DNA of 64,000 nt. Origin: Bacteroidales bacterium (GTDB lineage: Bacteria; Bacteroidota; Bacteroidia; Bacteroidales; UBA4417). Shown one piece after another: positions 53,359 through 62,653 of the stretch. Under the pieces are notes generated by a model, which made no database searches, was not told the DNA's origin, and saw only the letters and a program-made list of their open reading frames with translations. The translations under genes and the position numbers were made by a program. Positions within the stretch are counted from its first letter, which is position 1. Every line of letters begins with the position of its first letter. The stretch is from assembly GCA_016707705.1 (NCBI GenBank), contig JADJHD010000020.1, forward strand, positions 81,613 to 145,612. The letters run 5' to 3'.

Positions 53359-54153
53359 ATGGAAAATCATATCCTTCATGGCAAAGCGCCATATAATATT
53401 ATTCTGTTGCATGGTGGACCAGGAGCAGTCGGATCACTGCATGGGCTGGCAACAAATCTTGCATCTGAGTACTCTCTGATTGAGCATTTTCAGCGGGGAA
53501 AGTCTATAAGGGAGTTGACTGATGATATAAGAACCCTAATCACCTCTCAGGCTTCAGGTCCGGTCATTCTCGCCGGACATTCATGGGGGGCATGGCTTTC
53601 CATGATTTTTGCATCTGAGAATCCTGAACTTGTAAAAGCATTAATACTGATTTCCTGCCCTCCCCTCGAAGAAAAGTACCTCGAAGAATTAATGAGCAAT
53701 CGTGAAAACAGAGCGACTGAATCACAACTCACGGAACTTGAAAACCTGAGCGAGTCTGTATTTAGCAATTCCGGGGAGATCAATACCGAGTCCTTCCTGA
53801 AAATGGCTGGTATTTTTGAGAAAATTGACAGTTCAGAACTTCTGCCCGAGGTCAATGATCTATCAGAACCAGACCCTGTTGCGTATAATTTAATCTGGCA
53901 GGAAGCCAGCGAGTTGAGGTCAAGCGGGAAACTCCTCCAAATAACTACCAAAATTCAAAGCCCGGTATTCTGCATCCATGGGAAACTTGACCCTCACCCG
54001 GCTGATGGCGCTTTCGTACCTGTAAAACGGGGAGTAAGGCAATGCAAATCATTCCTGATTGAAAACTGCGGACATTATCCCTGGAGGGAACGTTATGGAA
54101 AACCAGCCTTCTACCATATTTTTTCAGAAATCATGAAACAGCTGAACAACTGA
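53359..54153 (+). CDS. Alpha/beta hydrolase
   Basis: The 264-aa protein has the oxyanion motif LLHGGPGAVG, nucleophile Ser75 in AGHSWGAW, an acid in HGKLDPHPADG and His in ENCGHYPWRE. It resembles proline-iminopeptidase-type hydrolases, though specificity cannot be assigned. A -7-like TATCTTTG at 53259-53266 lies about 93 bp upstream; the 53135-53358 gap contains nothing else clear. Confidence 0.9.
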   Translation: MENHILHGKAPYNIILLHGGPGAVGSLHGLATNLASEYSLIEHFQRGKSIRELTDDIRTLITSQASGPVILAGHSWGAWLSMIFASENPELVKALILISCPPLEEKYLEELMSNRENRATESQLTELENLSESVFSNSGEINTESFLKMAGIFEKIDSSELLPEVNDLSEPDPVAYNLIWQEASELRSSGKLLQITTKIQSPVFCIHGKLDPHPADGAFVPVKRGVRQCKSFLIENCGHYPWRERYGKPAFYHIFSEIMKQLNN

Positions 54154-54241
54154 GCCATTTCAGCCCCCTTGATGCTATTGCACCATATTTATCAAGGAAT
54201 TACCTTTACGGCTTTATTTACTCATCCCCGGAGCTTTCTGC

Positions 54242-55867
54242 ATGCATCGCAAAATCACCCTCCTCATCCTGCTTTTGATTTCATTATCAAACTATTTGCG
54301 AGCTCAGATGCTCACCCAGAGTAATCTGCCGATAGTGATAATCAGCACCTTTGGACAACCCATTCCTGATGAGCCCAAAATCCCGGGAACCATGAAAATC
54401 ATCGATAATGGAAGCGGGGCAATAAATCATATTACCGACCCTGGCAATGTATATGATGGAAATATCGGGATTGAAATCAGGGGACATTTCTCTGCCATAT
54501 TACCCCAGAAACCCTATGCTATTGAAACAAGAGATAGCCTGCAGAATAACCTGAATGTGTCATTATTTGGCTTTCCGGAAGAACATGACTGGGTATTGCT
54601 AGCCAATTACAATGATAAGGTATTCATGAGAAATACGCTTGCTTTCAAGCTTTTCAATGAGATGGGCCATTATGCATCCAGAACCAGATATTGCGAAGTC
54701 ACTGTAAATGGAGTCTATCAGGGAATCTATATTTTCGGGGAAAAGATTAAACGAGATGATGGCAGGGTAGACATCTCAAAACTTTTGGAAAATGAAAACA
54801 CCGGTGATCAATTGACAGGAGGTTACATTTTTAAACAGGATTATTGGGATGCCACCAATAGCTGGCAATCATCATACCACCCATTGGATCATCCAGAGAT
54901 GAATATTCATTTCGTTTATGAATATCCTGACATTGACATCATCACATCAACTCAAAAAAACTACATCAAAACCTATGTAAATTCTTTTGAGTCAGCACTA
55001 TATGGATACAATTTCAAGGATCCTGTTTTTGGGTATGCACCATTTATAAACATATCCTCTTTTATTGATTATTTCATAGTAAATGAGCTTTCACGAAACA
55101 ATGATGGTTTTAAGAAAAGTGTCTACTTCTATAAAAACCGTGACAGTGTCGACAGACGAATACAATCAGGACCGGTCTGGGATTTCGACTGGGCATGGAA
55201 AAATATTGATGAGTGCTATATTTTCAGGGCTACCAATGGAAGTGGCTGGTCATACAAGGTGAATGACTGCTATCCTGATGTCTCCTCACCTGCCTGGAAC
55301 ATACGACTGTTGCAGGATCCAAAGTATGCCAATGAACTCAAATGCCGTTATACCTTTCTAAGAAGCAACAAGCTAAGCGAAGACAGTTTATTTGAATATA
55401 TTGACAACACTGCAGCATATCTGGAACAGGCACAACAGCGCCATTATCAACGCTGGCCAATTCTCGGACTGAATGTTGGCGCCCCGGTTGTAGGGCCAAT
55501 TCCAACAACTTTTCAGGGAGAAATAAATGGATTTAAAGATTGGATTTCACTAAGGCTCAACTGGCTGGATAACAATATGCCGGGCATCTGCACGACAAAC
55601 TCCTTAGAACCTGAAATATCAGCTGCACCTCTGCTGTTTCCAAACCCAGCCAATGAAACAGCTTTTCTGGAAACCAATCTAGGTTCCGGACTGATTGGTT
55701 TAAGGTGCACACTCAGCAACGGCATCCCAATAGAAATCCCTTTTGAAAACTCTAACGGCACATTGATCCTGGATCTAGAACATATACCATCCGGATATTA
55801 TATTCTGAATCCTGTATCAAATACTGATTCAAATATTCACCCTGTCAAACTATTGGTAATCCATTAA
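54242..55867 (+). CDS. CotH kinase-family secreted protein with T9SS domain
   Basis: The 541-aa protein has a signal peptide (cleavage near YLRAQ). The CotH pattern is clear: GIEIRGHFSAILPQKPYAIET, WVLLANYNDKVFMRNTLAFK, GVYQGIYIFGEKIKRDDGRVDI and GPVWDFDWAWKN, with the catalytic Asp in DFDWAW. CotH proteins phosphorylate spore-coat or cell-surface proteins. The C-terminal PNPANETAF...VKLLVIH looks like a T9SS sorting domain. The GH2 gene follows after 8 bp. Confidence 0.87.
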   Translation: MHRKITLLILLLISLSNYLRAQMLTQSNLPIVIISTFGQPIPDEPKIPGTMKIIDNGSGAINHITDPGNVYDGNIGIEIRGHFSAILPQKPYAIETRDSLQNNLNVSLFGFPEEHDWVLLANYNDKVFMRNTLAFKLFNEMGHYASRTRYCEVTVNGVYQGIYIFGEKIKRDDGRVDISKLLENENTGDQLTGGYIFKQDYWDATNSWQSSYHPLDHPEMNIHFVYEYPDIDIITSTQKNYIKTYVNSFESALYGYNFKDPVFGYAPFINISSFIDYFIVNELSRNNDGFKKSVYFYKNRDSVDRRIQSGPVWDFDWAWKNIDECYIFRATNGSGWSYKVNDCYPDVSSPAWNIRLLQDPKYANELKCRYTFLRSNKLSEDSLFEYIDNTAAYLEQAQQRHYQRWPILGLNVGAPVVGPIPTTFQGEINGFKDWISLRLNWLDNNMPGICTTNSLEPEISAAPLLFPNPANETAFLETNLGSGLIGLRCTLSNGIPIEIPFENSNGTLILDLEHIPSGYYILNPVSNTDSNIHPVKLLVIH

Positions 55868-55875
55868 TACGCAAG

Positions 55876-58554
55876 ATGATATACTGCTATTCAAAAAGCT
55901 TGCTCATTCTCTTTATCCTGTTTGTAATTCTGGCAGGGTCACCGAAAGCCTTTTCTCAGGCAGAATCACAGAGCATAAACTTGCCAGGTGTTGGAGAACA
56001 GTTCAATCTTCATTCCGGCTGGTATATCCGAAAGGCTTCCGATGTTAAAAAGGAAGGAACAGAACTTACATCTTCCGTTGTTGAACTAAAGGGCTGGATG
56101 CCTGCAAAAGTACCCGGAACAGTACTTTCAACCCTGCTGAAAAATGGGGTATATCCAAATCCATACTATGCCGCGAACAATGATAGCATACCTGACATTT
56201 ATTATACCGGCAATGAATTTTACACCTATTGGTTCGTTAATGCTTTCAAGACCAATCAGATTGAAAAAGGCAGATATTACCAACTGAATTTCAGGGGTAT
56301 AAACTACAAGGCAAGGGTGTTTCTGAATGGAAAGGAATTAACGGCAACACCCCATGAGGGAATGTTTCTTCGGTTTTCATTTGACATAACATCTCTTTTA
56401 AGAAATAGTGAAAATGAGAATGTGCTTGCAGTCCTGGTTTTTCCTCCCGACCCACCCGGAAAGCCAAATGGCGGACAAGGCGGAGACGGACAAATTGGAA
56501 AATCCGTGACAAATCAATATACTGCAGGCTGGGACTGGATAAGTCCAGTCAGGGACAGAAATACAGGAATCTGGGATGAAGTCAGTGTGACAAGCACCGG
56601 CCCGGTCACTATTGCTGAACCCTATGTCAACACCAGAGTCCCGGGAGTAAGAGTTCCCGGACAAAAACAAGATGCAGTTTATGAAACTGTTGAAACAGCA
56701 GTTACAAATAAATCGGGCAAGCCACAATCAGGTACATTATTCTGCAGACTCAATAACCTGGAGTTCAGTAAAAAAGTAAAACTGGCAGCAGGAGAAAGCA
56801 AAGCTATCGTCTTTCAGGAATTGCCCATTCAAAATCCTGAGCTTTGGTGGCCAAATGGCATCGGGAATCAGCCTTTGTACAAGCTGACACTTGAATTCAA
56901 AACAGTGGATGGAAATACATCTGACAGCCGTTCTGATAAAATAGGTCTCAGGCGAATCAGTTCTGTTTATGATACCAATACCCGAAGCAGATTATTTTCG
57001 GTTAATGGTCAGAAATTATTTATAAGAGGGGGAAACTGGATTGCTACTGATTGGATGCTGGCTACGCCAACTGAACGCTATGATCAGGAAGTCAGGTTGC
57101 ACAAGGAGATGAATCTCAACATGATCAGAATATGGGGCGGAGCAACTACTGAACGTCCGGAGTTTTATTCAGCCTGTGACAAATATGGAATCCTTGTAAT
57201 GCAGGATTTATGGATAACCGGTGACTGCAACGGAGCATGGCACGATAGTCTCAAAACCGATAACAGGGCTGCCAGGCGCAAATATCCTGATGATCATGAG
57301 CTCTTCATCAAGAGTGCAATAGATCAGATAAAAATGATCCGGAATCACCCCAGCTTGCTATTCTGGTGCGGAGGCAATGAATTTCGTCCACCATTGGATA
57401 TCGACAGCATCCTTCAACATTATGTCTTTCCAACCTATGATCCCAACAGGCTGTATGTTAACAGTTCATTCTCAAGGGATCTAACCATGAAATATCCCGA
57501 CAAGGCAGGCGATGGTCCCTATGGAATTATGGAACCTGAATGGTTCTACTTCCCACAGGAAAACCCGTTTAATCCTGAAATGGGATCCGTTGGACTGCCT
57601 GAAATTGAATCTTTGAGAAAGATTCTTCCTGAAAATGAGTGGGTTCCGCCTGTTGATGTTACCAAACTTCCAAACTGGACATATCACAAGTATCTGGCCT
57701 ATGGTGATCACATCGATAGATATGGGAAATACAATACACTTGAAGAGTTTTCACGACAAGCGCAACTGGTTAACTACTTGCAATACAAGTCATTTATTGA
57801 AGGACTGACTTCAAACATGTATAAAACCTATACTGGTGTTGCAATCTGGAGGACACAAAACCCCTGGACAGCCCTTGGCGGACAAATGTATGATTGGTTT
57901 CTGGCACAGAACGGCTGTTTCTACGGACTAAAGCACGCATGCGAAGCCATTCATATCCAGCTCAATCTGGATGACAGCACATTTGCAGTTGTAAACACAA
58001 CGCCTTTACCTTACTCAGGATGCAGTTATGCAATTACGTACTTTGATAGAGAAGGCAGAGTAATAAGCGAACTCTCAGGAAATCTGGACATTAAGAAGCA
58101 AAGTGTAACGGAATTTGTCAAAAACAAAACACCTGATATCTCTTCAAATCTTTATTTTATCTCACTTAAGCTTCTTGATTCCAGAAAGAAAATCATCTCT
58201 GAAAATTTTTATTGGATGAACCATTCAGGAAAGGATTTTTCAGAACTTAAGAATTTGCCTGAACAACTCCCGGAGATCAGTTCCTCACTTGAAAGCATCG
58301 AGAATTCAAACAGAATAAACATCACACTCAATAATCCAGGGCATGGAATTTCATTTTTCAATCGTATCTCAATTAAAAGCAGTGAAACCTCCGAAAGAAT
58401 CCTTCCAGCCTATTATTCAGATAATTACATAAGTCTACTACCCAATGAAAAGAAGGTAATTACAGTGGAATTCAAGTCCTCTGAAACTGATATTACACTG
58501 GAAGTGATGGGCTGGAATGGGAAGACAAAAGCAATCAAGATCGAAAGGCAATAA
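55876..58554 (+). CDS. Glycoside hydrolase family 2, beta-mannosidase/exo-glucosaminidase-like
   Basis: The 892-aa exported enzyme has a signal peptide (cleavage near KAFSQA), an N-terminal jelly-roll sugar-binding domain, an Ig-like domain and a TIM barrel. The acid/base Glu502 is in FWCGGNEF; the probable nucleophile Glu568 is in NPEMGSVGLP. The family pattern (WDWISPVRDRNTGIWDEV) resembles GH2 exo-beta-glucosaminidases and mannosidases more than beta-galactosidases. Likely role: periplasmic glycan degradation. No T9SS domain is seen. Confidence 0.88.
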   Translation: MIYCYSKSLLILFILFVILAGSPKAFSQAESQSINLPGVGEQFNLHSGWYIRKASDVKKEGTELTSSVVELKGWMPAKVPGTVLSTLLKNGVYPNPYYAANNDSIPDIYYTGNEFYTYWFVNAFKTNQIEKGRYYQLNFRGINYKARVFLNGKELTATPHEGMFLRFSFDITSLLRNSENENVLAVLVFPPDPPGKPNGGQGGDGQIGKSVTNQYTAGWDWISPVRDRNTGIWDEVSVTSTGPVTIAEPYVNTRVPGVRVPGQKQDAVYETVETAVTNKSGKPQSGTLFCRLNNLEFSKKVKLAAGESKAIVFQELPIQNPELWWPNGIGNQPLYKLTLEFKTVDGNTSDSRSDKIGLRRISSVYDTNTRSRLFSVNGQKLFIRGGNWIATDWMLATPTERYDQEVRLHKEMNLNMIRIWGGATTERPEFYSACDKYGILVMQDLWITGDCNGAWHDSLKTDNRAARRKYPDDHELFIKSAIDQIKMIRNHPSLLFWCGGNEFRPPLDIDSILQHYVFPTYDPNRLYVNSSFSRDLTMKYPDKAGDGPYGIMEPEWFYFPQENPFNPEMGSVGLPEIESLRKILPENEWVPPVDVTKLPNWTYHKYLAYGDHIDRYGKYNTLEEFSRQAQLVNYLQYKSFIEGLTSNMYKTYTGVAIWRTQNPWTALGGQMYDWFLAQNGCFYGLKHACEAIHIQLNLDDSTFAVVNTTPLPYSGCSYAITYFDREGRVISELSGNLDIKKQSVTEFVKNKTPDISSNLYFISLKLLDSRKKIISENFYWMNHSGKDFSELKNLPEQLPEISSSLESIENSNRINITLNNPGHGISFFNRISIKSSETSERILPAYYSDNYISLLPNEKKVITVEFKSSETDITLEVMGWNGKTKAIKIERQ

Positions 58555-58649
58555 ACCTGATTTATCCCATTTGCATAACTCATCTAAACAAACCGCACTC
58601 TGCTTAGCTGATTTATCCCACTGAATCTTAAATAAACTGCCGGGAATTT

Positions 58650-59957
58650 CTAGCTTCCGGCTCCTCCGAATCGTGGATTAACGACATTGCTGTATATGGA
58701 ACCAAAGCGGTAACTGATACCCATATTCAGGTAGAACCCCTGATTGGTAGGAAGAACCCTTGAATTGGTTAGCAAGTCATCACGTGTAAAACTGGCAAGG
58801 GGAATATTCGGAGTGATTCCCTTATTGAAATAGGCGGCCCCGTTCATGCTGAATGATAGTCCCTTGACAACCCTAAGGTCAACACCACCATTTAGTGAAA
58901 ATGAATGAACGGAGAGCCCACTGATTGTCTTTCCCTCAAGTTCGAATGGATTCAGATAATTATTCCAGCCAAGTGAAGTCCACATGCTGCCCCATTTCTT
59001 GATGACTCCGGCATTTAGAGAAAGGTTTTGGGAGTAAACAGTTTCCGAGACCTTGCCATAATAGGATGAATCATGATATTCCCTGAACGACGGTCCAGCC
59101 TGATAGAACAGGGTCACAGATTTGGAGGAAGACTGTTCATAAGAAAACAGGCTGTACTCTATAGCAGGATTTAGTGCCAGTGCAGCCTTATAATTATTGT
59201 AGCTGCTCTGATCGAATGATGCAAAACCTCCTACCGACCAATGATCAGTCACGCTGGCTACAACAGTGGCATCACCGCTGAAGCTGTTGTTTTCAGTAAC
59301 AAGGGTATCTGAATCGTAAAAGTAAACCTGCTTATCATAGTTTGTATAAATACTATAGGACATCTTGATTTTATCCGTCACTCTTGATGCCTTGGCGCTG
59401 GCAGCAACTCGCTGACTCCTGTTATAGTCGTTTCCGCTCACCCCACCTGAAAAGCCCAAATTAAACACCCAGCTATCCCACTTATCGGCTTCTGCAGTCT
59501 TGCTTTGATTTGCAACTTTTGCTGAATCAAAAGGCATTGAGATTTCCAATGAATTGGCGAGAGTTGTTCTTCCAAGGTAGCGGGTTAATCCGATCTTCAT
59601 CATCTTAACCATATTCTTCCGGTAGTCATCATTTGATTCAGTTGAATACCTGTAAAAGCGAACTGAGTCATTCACACCTGCAAACTCTTTCTGCCCGTTA
59701 AAGACCAGGGTTACTTCCAGACCTCCGGAGCCGGTAGGCTGACCAGTAATCAGCAAGTAAACATTAGCATCGAAACGATCAACCACATAGCTTACAAATG
59801 AAATCTCCCTTTTGATGTAGGAAACATCACACCAGGTTTTGCAGTCCATGTACACCTTAATCTCCTGCACACCGGTAAGTTGTGAAGGCCTGATGGCATT
59901 AACCTGCTGAAATCCAGCCATGAGGAGAATGACTAATATAAGATTGCGAAATCGCAT
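58650..59957 (-). CDS. Unknown exported, probable outer-membrane beta-barrel protein
   Basis: The 435-aa protein has a signal peptide (ILVILLMAGFQQVNA). An N-terminal domain with two Cys (VYMDCKTWCDVSYI) is followed by a beta-rich C-terminal half with repeated amphipathic strands and a C-terminal pattern ending SYRFGSIYSNV. No family is recognised. A -7-like TAACTTTG lies on the minus strand at 60032-60039, about 75 bp upstream. Confidence 0.65.
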   Translation of the reverse strand: MRFRNLILVILLMAGFQQVNAIRPSQLTGVQEIKVYMDCKTWCDVSYIKREISFVSYVVDRFDANVYLLITGQPTGSGGLEVTLVFNGQKEFAGVNDSVRFYRYSTESNDDYRKNMVKMMKIGLTRYLGRTTLANSLEISMPFDSAKVANQSKTAEADKWDSWVFNLGFSGGVSGNDYNRSQRVAASAKASRVTDKIKMSYSIYTNYDKQVYFYDSDTLVTENNSFSGDATVVASVTDHWSVGGFASFDQSSYNNYKAALALNPAIEYSLFSYEQSSSKSVTLFYQAGPSFREYHDSSYYGKVSETVYSQNLSLNAGVIKKWGSMWTSLGWNNYLNPFELEGKTISGLSVHSFSLNGGVDLRVVKGLSFSMNGAAYFNKGITPNIPLASFTRDDLLTNSRVLPTNQGFYLNMGISYRFGSIYSNVVNPRFGGAGS

Positions 59958-60082
59958 AGTAGGTAGAATTAGACAGAGTAAACTCTTTGTAAGAATTTCT
60001 ATTAAGATATCTTACTTTTTAAATATAATCGCAAAGTTAATGAATGCTATTACATTTAAGGACTTTGGCGATAAATAATAAA

Positions 60083-60114
60083 TTTGCTAAACAAGTTCAC
60101 AATAGTTATTTTTG
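60083..60114 (+). promoter_or_regulatory. Promoter of the coiled-coil/zapA operon
   Basis: TTTG at 60083-60086 and TATTTTTG at 60107-60114 (TAnnTTTG) are 20 bp apart, one of the best matches in the window. It lies 33 bp before the first start codon at 60147. Confidence 0.7.
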
Positions 60115-60146
60115 CCGTTGATGGTTAAGATTTGTAAAGAACTTAT

Positions 60147-60446
60147 ATGCAACAGATCGGTACGCTGGTTAAGGGAATAGAGTTTAAGACCAGCCAGCTG
60201 GCAGACAAGTTGAATGCATTAAAAGTTGCACGTCAGGAACTGGAGGATCGTTGCCATCAACTGGAAAAAATAAATGAACAATACAAACAAACCATACAGG
60301 AACTCGAAACCAGAATACAGGCACTAAAAATTGCAAAAGCAATCCCTAAAGGCAAGGATACAGCGGATGCAAGAAAGAAAATCAACGAGCTATTGCGGGA
60401 ACTTGACAGGTGTATTGATCTTTTAAACAGCGCTCCAATAATATAG
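60147..60446 (+). CDS. Coiled-coil protein (ZapB-like position)
   Basis: The 99-aa highly charged protein has heptad-like leucine patterning (QLADKLNALKVARQELED, LEKINEQYKQTIQELE) predicting a coiled coil for most of its length. It is followed by zapA with only 2 bp between, which suggests a partner in Z-ring assembly similar in role to ZapB. No sequence proof of homology. Confidence 0.7.
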   Translation: MQQIGTLVKGIEFKTSQLADKLNALKVARQELEDRCHQLEKINEQYKQTIQELETRIQALKIAKAIPKGKDTADARKKINELLRELDRCIDLLNSAPII

Positions 60447-60448
60447 TC

Positions 60449-60742
60449 ATGGCGGATGAACTTGGCGTAACCATTCACATAGCAGGCAGACCTTACAGAC
60501 TGTTTGTAAAGCGTGAAGATGAAGCCGGAATCCGCAGGGCAGCAAAACTAGTCGACGATCAAATTAACCATTATGCTGGCACCTACCGATACAATGACAA
60601 GCAAGACCTGTTGGCGATGGTAGCCCTGCATTTTGCAACGGATGCAATGAAAGCCGAAGATGAAACCGGATTCATTCACAATCAGTTGCAAGGTTCACTT
60701 AAATCGGTTGACAACATTTTAACGGAAGCATTGAAAGACTGA
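60449..60742 (+). CDS. zapA: Cell division protein ZapA
   Basis: The 97-aa protein has the ZapA family pattern: VTIHIAGRPYRLFVKREDEAGIRRAAKLVDDQI and DLLAMVALHFATD. ZapA stabilises FtsZ bundles at the division site. It sits directly downstream of the coiled-coil gene and upstream of a 6S-like RNA, the same relation as zapA-ssrS in other bacteria. Confidence 0.9.
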   Translation: MADELGVTIHIAGRPYRLFVKREDEAGIRRAAKLVDDQINHYAGTYRYNDKQDLLAMVALHFATDAMKAEDETGFIHNQLQGSLKSVDNILTEALKD

Positions 60743-60770
60743 TACATCTACGTTCTTTGAAAATATTACG

Positions 60771-60970
60771 ATAAAACCCGCTTTAATTCATTTCGTTTGG
60801 AAACTCAACACTTTTCAATAAGGGTAGACCTTATGGAGTAACAGGACAGGCCTCAGCCGTTCTCGGTACCCGCCAACGGCGGGATAACAGTGGAAGTCCG
60901 ACGATTTCAGGCAGCCCTAATCATGTCGTTTTGGGGTTTCCCAAAACACTGAATTAATAGCGGGTTTTTT
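60771..60970 (+). ncRNA. ssrS: Probable 6S RNA
   Basis: A 200-nt transcript between zapA and rny folds into a long rod. The closing stem pairs AAAACCCGC (60773-60781) with GCGGGTTTT (60960-60968) and continues with AATTCA/TGAATT after a bulge; the T-run serves as terminator. An internal hairpin CCCGCC-AAC-GGCGGG lies at 60869-60883. Upstream, TTCTTTG (60753-60759) resembles a -7 element, with TTG at 60731-60733. The rod shape, size and place beside zapA fit 6S RNA, which sequesters RNA polymerase. Confidence 0.68.
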
Positions 60971-61021
60971 TTCTTTCTCCCTCACCTTGCCCATATATGT
61001 TTCACTCTTAACCAATTCGCA

Positions 61022-62587
61022 ATGGGCAGTATTATAGTAGCGGCAATTGCGGTAATTGTAGGAATCGGGGCGGGACTGGCACTAGCCACAACCCTCCTCA
61101 GGAAAGCAATCGAAAAGAAAAGCATTCACCTCTTACAGGAAGCCGAAGCCACAGCCGAAGTAGTCAAAAAGGAGAAAATCCTCCAGGCTAAAGAAAAATT
61201 CCTACAACTTAAATCAGAACACGAAAAAGAAATCAACGAAAAGGACAATCAGATTAACAAGGCTGAGAATCGCCTGAAACAAAAGGAACAACAAATAGCT
61301 CAAAAAGAACAGATTCTGTCACAGAAAATTGAAGAATCTCAGAAAAAAATAAAGGAAGCCAATGACCTTAGAACTGCATTGGACCAACAGAAAGAAATTG
61401 TTACCCGTAAACAACAGGAAGTAGAGAAAGCGCATAAAATCCAGATAGAAAAACTGGAACTCATATCCGGGCTTTCAGCCGATCAGGCAAAGGATCAACT
61501 TATTGAGAACCTGAAAGATGTCGCAAAAAGCGAAGCAATCGTTCAGATTAATGAAATCCTTGAAGAGGCTAAATTAAAAGCCAATACTGAAGCCAAGAAA
61601 ATCATCATTGAGACCATACAGCGCACCGCTGCCGAACAAGCCATAGAAAATACGGTTTCTGTTTTCAACATTGAAAGTGAAGAAATCAAGGGCAGAATCA
61701 TCGGCAGGGAAGGTCGTAATATCCGCACACTGGAAGCCCTCACAGGCATCGAAATAATAATTGATGATTCTCCCGATGCGATCATCCTATCAGGTTTTGA
61801 CCCGGTAAGAAGGGAAATAGCCAGGCTATCACTTCATAAGCTTGTAACTGATGGTCGTATCCATCCTGCACGCATCGAAGAAGTTGTTGCCAAGACCAGG
61901 AAGCAGGTTGAACAGGAAATCATTGAAACAGGTAAGCGCACAACCATTGACCTGGGTATTCATGGATTGCATCCAGAACTCGTCAGGCTGATTGGAAAAA
62001 TGAAATACCGTTCATCATACGGTCAAAATCTCCTTCAGCATTCACGTGAGGTTGCTAATCTCTGTGCCACCATGGCTGCAGAATTAGGCCTTAACGTCAA
62101 GAAAGCAAAGAGAGCAGGATTATTGCATGACATAGGCAAAGTTGCCGAAAATGAAGCTGAATTGCCTCACGCAATCCTGGGAATGAAAATCGCTGAAAAG
62201 CACAAGGAACTCCCTGATATCTGCAATGCTATCGGTGCCCACCATGATGAGGTAGAGATGGAAACACTCATCGCTCCCATTGTTCAGGTTTGTGATGCCA
62301 TCTCAGGTGCTCGTCCGGGTGCTCGCCGTGAAGTTGTGGAAGCCTACATTCAGCGCCTTAACAAGCTTGAAGAACTGGCCCTCTCCTACCCTGGCGTTGT
62401 TAAAACCTATGCAATTCAGGCAGGTCGTGAACTCAGAGTTATTGTTGGAGCTGATAAGGTAACCGACGAAGAATCAAACCAGCTCAGCTACGATCTCTCA
62501 AAGAAAATCCAGGAAGAAATGACTTATCCCGGACAGATTAAAATCACTGTAATCCGTGAAACAAGGGCAATCAGTTACGCAAAATAA
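61022..62587 (+). CDS. rny: Ribonuclease Y
   Basis: RNase Y is a membrane-anchored endoribonuclease that starts mRNA decay. The 521-aa protein has an N-terminal transmembrane helix (IIVAAIAVIVGIGAGLALAT), a long coiled coil (about 30-190), a KH domain with GRIIGREGRNIRTLE and an HD domain with LLHDIGKV and GAHHDEVE. The length is normal for the family. A terminator follows. Confidence 0.96.
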   Translation: MGSIIVAAIAVIVGIGAGLALATTLLRKAIEKKSIHLLQEAEATAEVVKKEKILQAKEKFLQLKSEHEKEINEKDNQINKAENRLKQKEQQIAQKEQILSQKIEESQKKIKEANDLRTALDQQKEIVTRKQQEVEKAHKIQIEKLELISGLSADQAKDQLIENLKDVAKSEAIVQINEILEEAKLKANTEAKKIIIETIQRTAAEQAIENTVSVFNIESEEIKGRIIGREGRNIRTLEALTGIEIIIDDSPDAIILSGFDPVRREIARLSLHKLVTDGRIHPARIEEVVAKTRKQVEQEIIETGKRTTIDLGIHGLHPELVRLIGKMKYRSSYGQNLLQHSREVANLCATMAAELGLNVKKAKRAGLLHDIGKVAENEAELPHAILGMKIAEKHKELPDICNAIGAHHDEVEMETLIAPIVQVCDAISGARPGARREVVEAYIQRLNKLEELALSYPGVVKTYAIQAGRELRVIVGADKVTDEESNQLSYDLSKKIQEEMTYPGQIKITVIRETRAISYAK

Positions 62588-62601
62588 CATATGTTTCAGC
62601 T

Positions 62602-62636
62602 AAAAAAAAGGGGTTCTTATGAACTCCTTTTTTTAG
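62602..62636 (+). terminator. Rho-independent terminator of rny
   Basis: AAGGGGTTC/GAACTCCTT with loop TTAT (one G-T pair) is followed by TTTTTTT; A's on the left make it possibly bidirectional. Confidence 0.85.
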
Positions 62637-62653
62637 TATTATTGTGATTCATT

